A DNA stretch of 64,000 nt, from positions 1 to 64,000 of the forward strand of contig NZ_JABGCB010000023.1 in the NCBI RefSeq assembly GCF_013149295.1, read 5' to 3'. The notes beneath the pieces were generated by a model that had not been told where the DNA came from, did no database searches, and worked only from the letters and a program-made list of their open reading frames with translations. This document shows, in pieces, positions 8,917 to 18,193 of this stretch. The translations under genes and the position numbers were made by a program. Numbering within the stretch: position 1 is the first letter of the stretch; each line of letters starts with the position of its first letter. Origin of the DNA: Novosphingobium sp. SG751A (lineage in GTDB: Bacteria > Pseudomonadota > Alphaproteobacteria > Sphingomonadales > Sphingomonadaceae).

Positions 8917-9987
8917 ATGACCGTGCCCCCTCTCGACACCCCGGCCAGTTCTCTCTCGGCCCGCACCGACTGGACGCGCGAAGAGATCGCGGCCCTGTTC
9001 GACCTGCCCTTCACCGAGCTGGTCTATCGCGCCGCCGAAATCCACCGCGCCAGCCACCCGGCCAATGAAGTGCAGCTCTCCACGCTGCTCTCGATCAAGA
9101 CCGGCGGCTGCGTCGAGGATTGCGGCTATTGCAGCCAGAGCGTCAAGGCCGACAGCGGGGTCAAGGCCACCAAGCTGATGGAAGTGCAGTCGGTTTTGCA
9201 GGCCGCCGCGCGCGCCAAGGATCAGGGCAGCAGCCGCTTCTGCATGGGCGCGGCATGGCGCAACCCCAAGGACCGCGACATGCCCGCGATCATCGAAATG
9301 GTGAAGGGCGTGCGGTCGATGGGCCTTGAAACCTGCATGACGCTGGGCATGCTGTCGGACCATCAGGCCGACATGCTGGCCGATGCGGGTCTCGACTATT
9401 ACAACCACAATATCGACACTTCGCCGGAAAAATACGAGGAAATCACCAGCACCCGCACGATGGGCGACCGCCTCGACACGCTGGGCCAGGTGCGCCGCGC
9501 CGGGATCAATGTGTGCAGCGGCGGGATCGTGGGCATGGGCGAAACGCGCGCCGACCGGGTGGGCTTTGTCCATACGCTGGCCACGCTGCCGTCGCATCCG
9601 CAGAGCGTGCCGATCAACGCGCTGGTGCCGGTCAAGGGCACCGTGCTGGGCAATATGCTGGCCGATACGCCGCTGGCCAAGATTGACGATGTGGAATTTG
9701 TACGCACCGTGGCGGTGGCGCGGATCACCATGCCCGGCTCGATGGTGCGCCTGTCGGCGGGGCGCGAATCGATGTCGGAAATGACGCAGGCGATGTGTTT
9801 TCTTGCCGGGGCCAACAGCATTTTCACCGGCGACAAGCTGCTGACCGCGCCCAATGCGGGCGATGACAATGACATGGCGATGTTTGCACGTCTCGGCCTG
9901 AAGCCCATGGCCGTGACCCGCACCGAGGCCGAGATCGCCGCCGAAGCCATGCCCAAGGGCTGCGTCAAGCTGGAGCAGATGATCTGA
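8917..9987 (+). CDS. bioB: Biotin synthase
   Basis: A 356-residue radical-SAM enzyme that inserts sulfur into dethiobiotin, the last step of biotin synthesis. The cluster-binding motif CVEDCGYC gives Cys65, Cys69 and Cys72. Other BioB hallmarks are the CMGAAWRNPKDRD segment, YYNHNIDTSPEKY and the GGIVGMGET segment. ATG 8917 was chosen for the GGAGA site at 8904-8908 and the family length of about 340-360. It leads an operon bioB-bioF-esterase-bioC with touching or overlapping ends. No TTATC(G/T)ATAA BioR-type box was seen upstream. Confidence 0.97.
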   Translation: MTVPPLDTPASSLSARTDWTREEIAALFDLPFTELVYRAAEIHRASHPANEVQLSTLLSIKTGGCVEDCGYCSQSVKADSGVKATKLMEVQSVLQAAARAKDQGSSRFCMGAAWRNPKDRDMPAIIEMVKGVRSMGLETCMTLGMLSDHQADMLADAGLDYYNHNIDTSPEKYEEITSTRTMGDRLDTLGQVRRAGINVCSGGIVGMGETRADRVGFVHTLATLPSHPQSVPINALVPVKGTVLGNMLADTPLAKIDDVEFVRTVAVARITMPGSMVRLSAGRESMSEMTQAMCFLAGANSIFTGDKLLTAPNAGDDNDMAMFARLGLKPMAVTRTEAEIAAEAMPKGCVKLEQMI

Positions 9988-11132
9988 AGGCCTTAGAATC
10001 TCAGCTTGCCGCCGCGCTGGAACGCATAGACCAGCGCGACGAGCGGCGCATCCTGCGCGCCAGCATGCCGCAGGATGCAGGGCGATTATTGCGCGACGGG
10101 ACCATGCTGGTCGATTTTTCCAGCAATGATTACCTCGGCCTCTCGCGCCATCCGTTGCTGGCGCAAAGATCGGCGCAGTGGGCGCTGGCCCATGGCGCGG
10201 GCTCGGCGGCCTCGCGGCTGGTGACGGGCACCCAGCCGCTGCATCTGGCGGTCGAGGAAAAGATTGCCCGCTTCAAAGGCAAGGAGGCCGCGCTGCTGTT
10301 TCCCAGCGGGTGGCATTGCAATGCGGCGGTGCTGGCGGCCTTGCTGCGCGCCGCGCCGGGGGCCGCGCTGTTCACCGACCGGCTGATCCATGGCAGCCTG
10401 CATGCGGGCGCATCCACCACACGCCAAATCCGCTTTCGCCACAATGATCTGGACCATCTGGCCCAATTGCTGGAGCGCGCCGAGGGACCGAAGATCATCG
10501 TTACCGAAAGCGTGTTCAGCATGGACGGCGACCAGGCCGATGTGGCCGCGCTGGCGGCGCTGGCCCGCGCGCATGATGCGTTTCTCTATGTCGACGAGGC
10601 CCATGCCACCGGAGTGCTGGGCCATGAGGGACGCGGGCTGACCTATGGCCTAGATGTCGATCTGGCGATGGGCACCTTCAGCAAGGCGCTGGGCTGTATG
10701 GGCGCCTATGTCGCGGGCAGCCGGTTGCTGATCGACTATCTGGTCAATGCCTGTGGAGGTTTCATCTTTTCCACCGCGCCCTCGCCCGCGATGCTGGGGG
10801 CGATTGATGCCGCGCTCGATCTGGCGCCGGGGATGGAGGCAGAGCGCGCGACTCTGGCCGATCACGGCGCATTTTTCCGCGACAGCCTGAACAGCGCGGG
10901 CATCGCCACGGCCGAAAGCAGCACCCAGATCGTGCCGGTCATCGTGGGCGATGCCGGGGCTGCGCTCGCTCTGGCGCAGGATCTGGCGGCGGCAGGCATG
11001 CTGGCCGTGGCGATCCGCCCGCCCACCGTGCCGCCCGGCACCAGTCGGTTGCGCGTGGCGCTGCATGCCAATCATGCGCGCGCCGATGTCGCCGCGCTGG
11101 CCCAGGCGATTGCTGCGCGGATCGGCCAGTGA
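9984..11132 (+). CDS. bioF: 8-amino-7-oxononanoate synthase, apparent CTG start
   Basis: A PLP enzyme joining pimeloyl-ACP and alanine in biotin synthesis. FSSNDYLGLSRHP, the HGAGSAASRLVTGT segment, DEAHATGVLG and the PLP-lysine motif GTFSKALG mark the family. The first in-frame ATG is at 10065, but homologous sequence extends upstream: residues LESQLAAALERIDQRDERRILR match the usual BioF N-terminus. No ATG, GTG or TTG lies in frame there. CTG 9984 forms a CTGA overlap with the bioB stop and has GGAG at 9972-9975, 8 bases before it. From 9984 the protein is 382 residues and the PLP lysine is Lys234, close to Lys236 of E. coli. The CTG start is an inference. Confidence 0.93.
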   Translation: MKALESQLAAALERIDQRDERRILRASMPQDAGRLLRDGTMLVDFSSNDYLGLSRHPLLAQRSAQWALAHGAGSAASRLVTGTQPLHLAVEEKIARFKGKEAALLFPSGWHCNAAVLAALLRAAPGAALFTDRLIHGSLHAGASTTRQIRFRHNDLDHLAQLLERAEGPKIIVTESVFSMDGDQADVAALAALARAHDAFLYVDEAHATGVLGHEGRGLTYGLDVDLAMGTFSKALGCMGAYVAGSRLLIDYLVNACGGFIFSTAPSPAMLGAIDAALDLAPGMEAERATLADHGAFFRDSLNSAGIATAESSTQIVPVIVGDAGAALALAQDLAAAGMLAVAIRPPTVPPGTSRLRVALHANHARADVAALAQAIAARIGQ

Positions 11133-11725
11133 GTTCTGGAACGGTGAAGATCGCGCTGCTGCATGGCTGGGGGTTTGATGCAGGCGTGTGGGACGCGCTG
11201 GCACCCATGCTGTCAGGCAATGTTACACGGATGGATCGCGGCTATTTTGGCCCAACCGTTGAGAGCGAGCGGCCCGATCTGATGATCGGCCATTCGCTGG
11301 GCGCGATGCTGCTGGCGCGGCGCTGGCCAGATGTGCCTCTGGTGGCGATCAATGGGTTTGACCGGTTCTGCGGCGTCGACGCGGTGGCCCCGCGCGTGGT
11401 TCAGCGGATGGTGAAGCGTTTTGGCGAGAACCCGGCCAAGGTGCTGGAAGACTTCCGCGCCAGCATCAACGGCAGCCCCGCCCCGGCGATGGTTTCCCGT
11501 GAACGACTGGGCGAGGATCTGGCGCTGCTGGCGGATCAGGCCCTGGCCCCGGCCCATCGCGCGCGCTTGCTGGTGCTTCAGGCGGAGGATGATCCGCTAT
11601 TGCCGCCCGCGCTGCGCATGGGGGCCTTTGGCGGCGCTTGCTCGGTTTGCGGCGATGGCGGGCATCTGTTGCCCCTGACGCAGGCGGCATGGTGCGCAGT
11701 ACAGATTGCGGATTTTGCGCAATGA
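11129..11725 (+). CDS. BioH/BioG-like pimeloyl-ACP methyl ester esterase
   Basis: A 198-residue alpha/beta-hydrolase. It begins at a GTG overlapping the bioF stop (GTGA) with the strand-and-turn motif IALLHGWGFDAGVWD. The nucleophile elbow is GHSLGA with Ser56, a candidate Asp lies in LQAEDDPLLPP, and His179 in GDGGHLLP completes a triad. Its place between bioF and bioC suggests it removes the methyl group that BioC adds, releasing pimeloyl-ACP. It is shorter than E. coli BioH (about 256 residues) and nearer BioG in size, so no symbol is assigned. Confidence 0.82.
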   Translation: MSSGTVKIALLHGWGFDAGVWDALAPMLSGNVTRMDRGYFGPTVESERPDLMIGHSLGAMLLARRWPDVPLVAINGFDRFCGVDAVAPRVVQRMVKRFGENPAKVLEDFRASINGSPAPAMVSRERLGEDLALLADQALAPAHRARLLVLQAEDDPLLPPALRMGAFGGACSVCGDGGHLLPLTQAAWCAVQIADFAQ

Positions 11726-12465
11726 TGGCCCAACGTCTTGTTTCCGAAGCCTTTGGCCGCGCCGATGATTATGACGCCCATGCCGGGGTCCAGCAACAGG
11801 TCGCCGCGATGCTGGCCCATGCGGTGGCGATGCAGGCATTGCCCCCCACCCCGCGCGTGCTGGAGATCGGTTGCGGCACGGGGTTTCTGGGGGCGGCGCT
11901 GATGCCGCTCCTGCCCGATGCGCGATGGGTGATGAGCGACCTTTCGCCCGCGATGCTGGCACGGGCGCGGGCGCGTTTTGCCGGACATGACCGGGTGGAT
12001 TATCGCGTGATGGATGGACAGGCGCCCGATGTGAACGGCCCCTTTGACCTGATCGTGTCGAGTCTGGCGTTTCAGTGGTTCGACGATCTGGGCGCGGCGA
12101 CGGCACGGCTGGATTCTTTGCTGGCTCCGGGCGGCCTGCTGGCTTTCACAACAATGATCGCGGGCAGTTTTGCGCAATGGCGCGCGGCCCATGAGGATGC
12201 GCCCTGCGGGCTGGCCGATTATCCCGATGGCGCGGATCTGCGTGCGATGGACTTTGCCGTAAGAGAGGTCGAATTGACGGTCGAAGGCGGCGGGCGGGGC
12301 TTTTTGCGCCACCTGCGCGGGATTGGCGCGGATGTGCCGCGCGCGGGCCACCGCCCCTTGTCGGCGGGGCAATTGCGGCGGGTGATCGAGCGATTCGATT
12401 CGCAAGGGGGCCGCGCGACCTATCGCGTGGCGCTGTGCCTGCGTCAAAATGCTGCGGCGCAATAA
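11722..12465 (+). CDS. bioC: Malonyl-ACP O-methyltransferase
   Basis: A 247-residue class I SAM methyltransferase that starts pimelate synthesis by methylating malonyl-ACP. The N-terminal VSEAFGRADDYDAHAGVQQQVA is typical of BioC. The SAM-binding motif I is VLEIGCGTGFLG, followed by SDLSPAMLARAR and the BioC-type SSLAFQWFDDL. ATG 11722 overlaps the esterase stop as ATGA. bioA and bioD are absent from the window, so the pathway must be completed elsewhere. Confidence 0.93.
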   Translation: MMAQRLVSEAFGRADDYDAHAGVQQQVAAMLAHAVAMQALPPTPRVLEIGCGTGFLGAALMPLLPDARWVMSDLSPAMLARARARFAGHDRVDYRVMDGQAPDVNGPFDLIVSSLAFQWFDDLGAATARLDSLLAPGGLLAFTTMIAGSFAQWRAAHEDAPCGLADYPDGADLRAMDFAVREVELTVEGGGRGFLRHLRGIGADVPRAGHRPLSAGQLRRVIERFDSQGGRATYRVALCLRQNAAAQ

Positions 12466-12658
12466 TTGCGCGCGGTGCAAATGAGCCTTTGGTACAATAA
12501 AGGTTAGCGCAAAACCGACTGGAAATGCTGATATTTGCGTTTACGTAATCGGCAGTTGCATTCTTTGCACCAAACCGCGTGATTTTGCACTTGCGAAGAA
12601 CACCGCCGATCCGCATAAGGGACAGGCCTTTCAGGCATCCTCTCCCAAACTTTCCAAA

Positions 12659-12686
12659 GGCCAGCCTCCGGGCTGGCCATTTTTTT
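12659..12686 (+). terminator. Rho-independent terminator after the biotin operon
   Basis: GGCCAGCC and GGCTGGCC form an 8-bp GC stem with a TCCG loop, followed by A and seven T on the plus strand. It lies 193 bp after bioC and just before the convergent dgt stop, and could end either the bio transcript or a small RNA from the 12.47-12.65 kb gap. Confidence 0.85.
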
Positions 12687-12697
12687 GCCTATCGCCC

Positions 12698-14038
12698 TCA
12701 GAGCCGGTCGAACACCGAGCCCATGCGCGGGGCAAACAGCCGCTCATAGGTTTTGAGCAGGCTAGTGTCGGTCATCGCCGCCACATAATCGCAAATCGCG
12801 CGGACCCCATATTGCGCATAGGCGGGCAAGCGGTCGCGCGGCAGCAGGCGTTCCGGGTCGGCCTGCATCGCCTCGAACACGGCCACCACCATGGTCTGAC
12901 CCTTGAACTCCAGATGCTGAACCGCCGGGCTGGTAATGACCTCGCGCACGACCAGATCCTTCAGCACCTCCAGAAACGCCTTCTGCCCCGGCGCCATCCC
13001 CACCCTCCAGCGCAGCAGGGGAGCGTCGAATTCCTCCATCTCGACATAATGCACCGCGGTCAGGAAATGATGCACCAGCCGTCCGATGAAGCGCTTGCGG
13101 CTGTTCTCGCCACCATAAAGCCCATCGACGAATTGACGCATCACATCATTGGCACTCTCGCCGGGATATTTGGCCTTCAGCGCATCAAGGAAGGTCGGGC
13201 AGCGATCCGTCACGGCGGCGGCGAATGTCTCGCGGTGGATCAGGTCGAGCGCGATGGCGTCCTCAAGGTCGTGGACGCCGTAGGCAATGTCGTCGGCCAC
13301 GTCCATGATGCTGCAATCGAGCGATTTGTGGTGTGATTTGGCGTGCTTTCCGGGCTTTTCTTCAAAGCTCTGCAACAGCGCTCGATCCCCCGCGCTCAGC
13401 GGATCGAGGATCCAGTCCACCACATCGCGCTCGGTGTCGAGATAGCATTTGGGCGGCTTGGCGCTGGCCGCGTCGATGATCCGCAGGGTGGTCGGCCCCG
13501 GCGCAAGGCGCGGCGCGATCGCCGGATTGCGCACATCGGCATAGGCCACCGGATATTTCAGCACCCCCAGCAAGGTCCGCCGCGCCAAATTGGCCCCCGC
13601 CCCTTGCGAGAAAGTCTCCAGCCGCGAGAGGATGCGCAGCGTCTGGCCATTGCCTTCGAACCCGCCATCCTCGCGCATACAGTAATTGAGCGCCACCTCG
13701 CCCCCATGGCCGAAGGGCGGATGGCCGAAATCATGGGTGCAGCCGATGGCGTGGATCATGCTGCGCCCCGGCAGGATCGCGGTGGCGGGATGATCGGGCG
13801 CGTCGCGCTCCAATTGCCGCGCAATGCCGCCCGCGATCTGCGCCACCTCCAGCGAATGCGTCAGCCGGGTGCGATAGAAATCGCTGTCGCCCAGATTGAG
13901 GATCTGCGTCTTGCCCTGAAGCCGCCGGAACGAGGCGGAGTGGATCACGCGGGCATAGTCGATGTCGCCCCCATCGCGGGCGTCCTCATTCTGCGGGGTC
14001 CAGTTTTCGCGGCGGGCCAGCCAGAGCGTTTCATCCAT
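12698..14038 (-). CDS. dgt: dGTP triphosphohydrolase family protein (HD domain)
   Basis: A 446-residue HD-domain hydrolase that splits dNTPs, typically dGTP, into nucleoside and triphosphate. The HD motif is in HAIGCTHDFGHPPFGHGGE, with an upstream TRLTHSLEVAQIA and a downstream MDVADDIAYGVHDLEDAI. The N-terminus DYARVIHSASFRRLQGKTQ is typical of the bacterial dgt family. The frame stays open 42 codons further upstream, but those residues are unlike the family, so ATG 14038 (MDETLWLARRENW) was chosen. It is convergent with the biotin operon. Confidence 0.93.
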   Translation of the reverse strand: MDETLWLARRENWTPQNEDARDGGDIDYARVIHSASFRRLQGKTQILNLGDSDFYRTRLTHSLEVAQIAGGIARQLERDAPDHPATAILPGRSMIHAIGCTHDFGHPPFGHGGEVALNYCMREDGGFEGNGQTLRILSRLETFSQGAGANLARRTLLGVLKYPVAYADVRNPAIAPRLAPGPTTLRIIDAASAKPPKCYLDTERDVVDWILDPLSAGDRALLQSFEEKPGKHAKSHHKSLDCSIMDVADDIAYGVHDLEDAIALDLIHRETFAAAVTDRCPTFLDALKAKYPGESANDVMRQFVDGLYGGENSRKRFIGRLVHHFLTAVHYVEMEEFDAPLLRWRVGMAPGQKAFLEVLKDLVVREVITSPAVQHLEFKGQTMVVAVFEAMQADPERLLPRDRLPAYAQYGVRAICDYVAAMTDTSLLKTYERLFAPRMGSVFDRL

Positions 14039-14057
14039 GGCCGCGCCTATAGCGCGA

Positions 14058-15470
14058 TCAGCCCTGCCAGCCCAAGCCCAGCGCCTTGGCAATGGCGATA
14101 TAATCCACCACCACTTCGGCGCGGCCCTGCGCGCTGGTGATCGCGGCCTGAAGCACCTGCGCATCGCGCTCGGTCTGCTCCAGCTTGGAGGATGTCCCCG
14201 CGCTCACCCTTTGCGCGCCAAGGCGGGCGCTGGCCTGCGCGGTTCCCTCGCCCGCCTCAAGCTGCATCAGTCGCTCGCGCGCCGCGCCAAAGCGCGACAG
14301 GCTGCTCTCGGCATCCTCCAGCGCGGAAAGGACCGCACGGCGATATTGCGCCTCGGCCCCATCACGCTGAGCCTTGGCCTGCGCTACGGTGGCCTTGCCC
14401 TTGCCCCAATCGAGGCCCGACCATTTCAACTGCGGCAGGATGCCATAGGCCGCCGTCGAGGGATCGACGATGCTGGAGAGCGAGGCGCTGCCCATGCCCA
14501 AAATGCCGGTAAAGCTCAGACGCGGCATCAGCTTGCCCCGCGTCACGCCGATCTGGGCGGTGTTGCCCGCCAGCAGGCGCTCGGCCGCGCGCACATCGGG
14601 CCGCCGCGCGATCAGCTCGGCCGGATCGCCCACCGCCACCTTGGCGGGCAACACCGGCAAGGGCTTGGCCGAGGCCAGCGCCGCATCCAGATCGCCCGGC
14701 GCCTTGCCGGTCAGCACGGCCAGCTGATTCATCGCCACCTCGACCTGCGCGCGCAAAGGCGCGGCCTGCGCCATGGCACTGCGCATATCGCCCTCATAGC
14801 GCGCCACATCAGCCAGCGTGGCCACACCCGCGCCATGACGCTGACGCACCAGATCGAGCGCCTGCTCGCGCAAGGTCACCACCTGCGCCACCATCGCCTG
14901 CCTGCTTTGTGCATCGCGCAGATTCACATAGGCCTGCGCCACCTGCGCCGAAAGGCTGACCTGCGCATCGGCCAGTTGCGCCTTGGCCCGATCAACACTG
15001 GCGCGCGAGGCTTCATTGGTGCGCTTGTTGATGCCCCAGAAATCGGGCTCCCACGAGGCGGTGGCGCCAAGGTTGTAAATTTCCAGCGAGGTCCGTTTGC
15101 CCCCTGCGCTGAAAGGAGGCAGATCCGCCTTGGCCGCAATCAGCGTGGGCGAGACCGAGGGCAGATCGCCGGCCTGCTTCTGCCGCAGCACCGCGCCCGC
15201 TTCGCGCACCTTGGCCTGCGCATCCTCGACGCTGGGGCTGTGGGCCAGGGCATCGACGACCAGCGCATTGAGCTGCTCATCCCCCAGCACTTCCCACCAG
15301 CGCGCCAACACCGGCCCCGCCTCGGCCACCTTGGCCCCGCGCGCGAAACCACTGCCGCCAGCCACCTTAGGCGGCCCGGCATAATTGGGCCCCATCGCGC
15401 AGGCCCCCAACGCCAAAGGCAGCGCCAGCGGCAATCCCACAGCAATCATCAGCGGCAAACGGGTCATCAT
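14058..15470 (-). CDS. NodT-family outer-membrane efflux lipoprotein
   Basis: A 470-residue TolC-like outer-membrane channel, third part of a tripartite efflux pump. The N-terminal signal ends in a lipobox LGAC with Cys24, as in NodT/OprM lipoproteins. Long Ala/Gln-rich helices (VEDAQAKVREAGAVL, AQVSLSAQVAQAYVNLRD) mark the two OEP repeats. ATG 15470 (ACGAGAG just upstream) is preferred; an in-frame TTG at 15482 overlaps the transporter stop. It is the last gene of emrA-emrB-nodT, all on the minus strand. Confidence 0.9.
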   Translation of the reverse strand: MMTRLPLMIAVGLPLALPLALGACAMGPNYAGPPKVAGGSGFARGAKVAEAGPVLARWWEVLGDEQLNALVVDALAHSPSVEDAQAKVREAGAVLRQKQAGDLPSVSPTLIAAKADLPPFSAGGKRTSLEIYNLGATASWEPDFWGINKRTNEASRASVDRAKAQLADAQVSLSAQVAQAYVNLRDAQSRQAMVAQVVTLREQALDLVRQRHGAGVATLADVARYEGDMRSAMAQAAPLRAQVEVAMNQLAVLTGKAPGDLDAALASAKPLPVLPAKVAVGDPAELIARRPDVRAAERLLAGNTAQIGVTRGKLMPRLSFTGILGMGSASLSSIVDPSTAAYGILPQLKWSGLDWGKGKATVAQAKAQRDGAEAQYRRAVLSALEDAESSLSRFGAARERLMQLEAGEGTAQASARLGAQRVSAGTSSKLEQTERDAQVLQAAITSAQGRAEVVVDYIAIAKALGLGWQG

Positions 15471-15478
15471 GGCTCTCG

Positions 15479-17008
15479 TCAATGCATGGGAACGTCAGGG
15501 GCCGCTTCGTTCGAAAACGGACGCAGCAACAGGACCAGAGGCAGCACGATCAACGTGCCATAACCCATGATCCGGAAAATGTCGTTATAGGTCATCACCA
15601 GCGCCTGAAGCTGAAGCTGGGCCTCTAGCTGCGGCGCGGCGCGGACAAGGCCGCCCAGCGCGCGCACCTTCTCCTGCACCAGCACGCTGTTGGCATGGAG
15701 CGTTTCCTCCAGCCGGCGGGTGTGCAGCCACAGGCGGTTGTCCTGAATGATGGCGATCCCGGCCAGCGCGATGCTGCCCCCCAGATTACGCACCGAATTG
15801 AACAGGCCCGAAGCATCGCCCGCCAGTTCACGTGGGACCGAGCGGACACAGGCCTGGCTGAGGAAGAGCATCCCCAGAATCTGGCCCACGCCCCGCATCA
15901 ACTGGGAATCGACGAAATCGGCGCCATCCGACCCCATCGTCATGCCCGTGTCGATCAACGACGACACGCCCATGATCAGCAGGCCGAAAAACACCGCCAC
16001 GCGCACGTCGATGCGTTTCAGCAGGATGGGCACGATGGCCATCATGAACAGGCTGGGCACGCCGGAAATCAGCACGATCTTGCCCGATTGCAGCGCGTTG
16101 TAATTGGCCACCGAGGCAAGGAACTGAGGGATCACATAGGAGGTGCCGTAAAGCACCATGCCCAGCACCAGCCCCATCACCGCCACCGCGCCAAATTGCC
16201 GGTCGAGCAGCAGCTTGAGCTGAATCACCGGCCTGACCGCATATTTCTGGCCAATGCCGATACAGACAAAGCCAAAAGCGCTGACCAACGCCATTTGCCG
16301 GATCAGATCGGAGGAGAACCACTGCTCCCTCTGCCCTTCCTCCAGCAACACCGTCAGCCCGCCCAGCCCCAGCGCCAGCCCGACAATACCGAACCAGTCC
16401 GCCTTGGCGAATTCGCCCAGATGGCTTTTTTCATGCGGCAGACCAAGGATCAGCAGCAGCAAAAGCGCGATACAGACCGGCAGGTTGAGAAAGAAAGCAT
16501 AGTGCCAGCTGACATTCTCCGTCAGCCAGCCCCCCACCAGCGGCCCCATCACCGGCCCCATCACCGCCGTCACGCCAAAGGCGGCAATGCCGATCGGTTG
16601 CTGTTCGCGCGGCAATCGCATGGCGATGATGGTCTGCGCCGTGGGGATCAGCGCCCCCCCGGTAAAGCCCTGGCCCACGCGCCCGACGATCATCATCGTC
16701 AGACTGTCGGCCCAGCCGCAGATCATCGAGAAAAAGGTGAACAGGCTGGCCGCGATCAGCAGGAATGTGCGCAGGCCCAGCACCCGCTGAAGCCACGCGG
16801 CCAGCGGGATGATGACGATTTCGGCCACCAGATAGGAGGTGGCCACCCACGTCCCCTCGGTGCCCGATGCGCCGATTTCGCCCTGAATCGTAGGCAGGGC
16901 GGAATTGACGATGGAAATGTCGAGCGTCGCCATCAGCGCGCCCAGCGTTCCCGCCGCCACCGCCAGCCATGCCGACAGATCGGCCTTTACCGGAGGCGCA
17001 TCGACCAT
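15479..17008 (-). CDS. EmrB-like DHA2 multidrug MFS transporter
   Basis: A 509-residue inner-membrane drug/proton antiporter of the 14-helix DHA2 family. Evidence is the N-terminal LGALMATLDISIVNSALPTI (motif D1), TWVATSYLVAEIVIIPLAAWL, and the GRVGQGFTGGALIPTAQTI motif, with about 14 hydrophobic helices. ATG 17008 is 3 bp after the stop of the membrane-fusion gene; an in-frame TTG at 17014 would overlap it. It partners with the periplasmic adaptor and the outer-membrane lipoprotein to export toxic compounds. Confidence 0.92.
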   Translation of the reverse strand: MVDAPPVKADLSAWLAVAAGTLGALMATLDISIVNSALPTIQGEIGASGTEGTWVATSYLVAEIVIIPLAAWLQRVLGLRTFLLIAASLFTFFSMICGWADSLTMMIVGRVGQGFTGGALIPTAQTIIAMRLPREQQPIGIAAFGVTAVMGPVMGPLVGGWLTENVSWHYAFFLNLPVCIALLLLLILGLPHEKSHLGEFAKADWFGIVGLALGLGGLTVLLEEGQREQWFSSDLIRQMALVSAFGFVCIGIGQKYAVRPVIQLKLLLDRQFGAVAVMGLVLGMVLYGTSYVIPQFLASVANYNALQSGKIVLISGVPSLFMMAIVPILLKRIDVRVAVFFGLLIMGVSSLIDTGMTMGSDGADFVDSQLMRGVGQILGMLFLSQACVRSVPRELAGDASGLFNSVRNLGGSIALAGIAIIQDNRLWLHTRRLEETLHANSVLVQEKVRALGGLVRAAPQLEAQLQLQALVMTYNDIFRIMGYGTLIVLPLVLLLRPFSNEAAPDVPMH

Positions 17009-17010
17009 GA

Positions 17011-18102
17011 TCAATGCGCCGTTTTCGTGTCCACCATCGCCGTCACCGACAGGCCCGGCACCAGCAGGCGGCGCGTATCGGCATTGGCGTCAATGGCGAT
17101 GCGCACCGGAACGCGCTGGACGATCTTGGTGAAATTGCCGGTCGCATTGCTGGGCGCGATCAGGCTGAAGCTGGCCCCGGTGCCGGGCGCCATGCTCTCG
17201 ATCTTGCCCTTGATCGTATGGCCGTCCAGCGCATCGACCTTGATCGCCACATCCTGTCCGGGGCGCATATGGGCCAATTGCGTTTCCTTGAAATTGGCCA
17301 CGACATAGATCTTGGAGAGCGGCACCAGCGTCATCAGCCGCGTGCCGGCCGAAACAAACTGGCCCGGCGTGACATTCTTGTCGCCGATGCGTCCGTCGAT
17401 CGTGGCGCGAATGGTGGTGGCGTCCAGATCGACATTGGCCGCGTCAAACTGCGCCTTGCCGCCCAGCCCCTGTGCCACCGCCTGCTTGGCCTGCGCCTCG
17501 ATGGTGGCAATGCGGCGCTGCTGCGCCTCGATGGCGGCGCTCTGGGCGCGGACCTGCGCGGCGGACTGATCGGCGGCGGATTTCAATTGCGAAAGCTGCT
17601 GCGCCTGCTCGGCGCCGCTGGCCACCAAGGGGGCGAAACGCTTGACCTGATCGGCATCGAATTGCGCCTTGGCCTGCGCCGCGGCCAATTGGGCGCGGGC
17701 CTGTTCGATCCCGGCGCGCTGCTCGGCAATGGCGGCCTGCGCATTGGCCTGCAACGCATCGGCAATGGCCACCTGTGCGGAGGCCTGCGCGGTCTTGGCC
17801 TTATAATCGCGCGGGTCGAGCGTGAGCAGCGGCGTGCCCGCCTTCACGTCCTGATTGTCAGTAACCAGAACCTGCGCAACATAGCCCGAAATGCGCGGGG
17901 CGACCGCCAAAGTATCAGCGGCGATCTGCGCGTCATTGGTTTCTTCGATATAGCGGCCATGGGTGAAATAATCCCAACCCCACCAGCCGCCGCCCAGCAA
18001 AAGCGCCAGCCCGACAAAGGGCAGCACCTTGCGCGCAGGCGAAGGCGAGGAGTTTTCAGAAGAATCAGCCGTCTGGTCAGCCACCTGGGAAGTGTCGGTC
18101 AT
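17011..18102 (-). CDS. EmrA-like HlyD-family membrane fusion protein
   Basis: A 363-residue periplasmic adaptor. It has a cytoplasmic N-terminus, one helix (about residues 27-46), a biotinyl-lipoyl-like half motif (DTLAVAPRISGYVAQVLV ... VKAGTPLLTLDPRDY), a long Ala/Gln-rich coiled coil, then VDLDATTIRATIDGRIG and a beta-barrel segment. It links the EmrB-like pump to the NodT-like channel and leads the operon. A 14-bp inverted repeat lies about 90 bp upstream. Confidence 0.92.
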   Translation of the reverse strand: MTDTSQVADQTADSSENSSPSPARKVLPFVGLALLLGGGWWGWDYFTHGRYIEETNDAQIAADTLAVAPRISGYVAQVLVTDNQDVKAGTPLLTLDPRDYKAKTAQASAQVAIADALQANAQAAIAEQRAGIEQARAQLAAAQAKAQFDADQVKRFAPLVASGAEQAQQLSQLKSAADQSAAQVRAQSAAIEAQQRRIATIEAQAKQAVAQGLGGKAQFDAANVDLDATTIRATIDGRIGDKNVTPGQFVSAGTRLMTLVPLSKIYVVANFKETQLAHMRPGQDVAIKVDALDGHTIKGKIESMAPGTGASFSLIAPSNATGNFTKIVQRVPVRIAIDANADTRRLLVPGLSVTAMVDTKTAH

Positions 18103-18193
18103 GCAGTACTCTCATACGTGCCAAGGCCATTTCGCATGCCGAACCTATTGGGCAAGCGGGGGATTGGCAGGCGGTATAGATGATTTTTATTCC

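Noticed and set aside
10065..10067. First ATG of bioF as the true start
   Set aside because: It would remove about 27 residues that align with the conserved BioF N-terminus and leave an 80-bp gap in an otherwise overlapping operon.
14039..14164. 42-codon N-terminal extension of dgt
   Set aside because: The residues are Arg/Trp-rich and unlike the family, they overlap the 3' end of the NodT-like gene, and MDETLWLARRENW at 14038 is a normal start.
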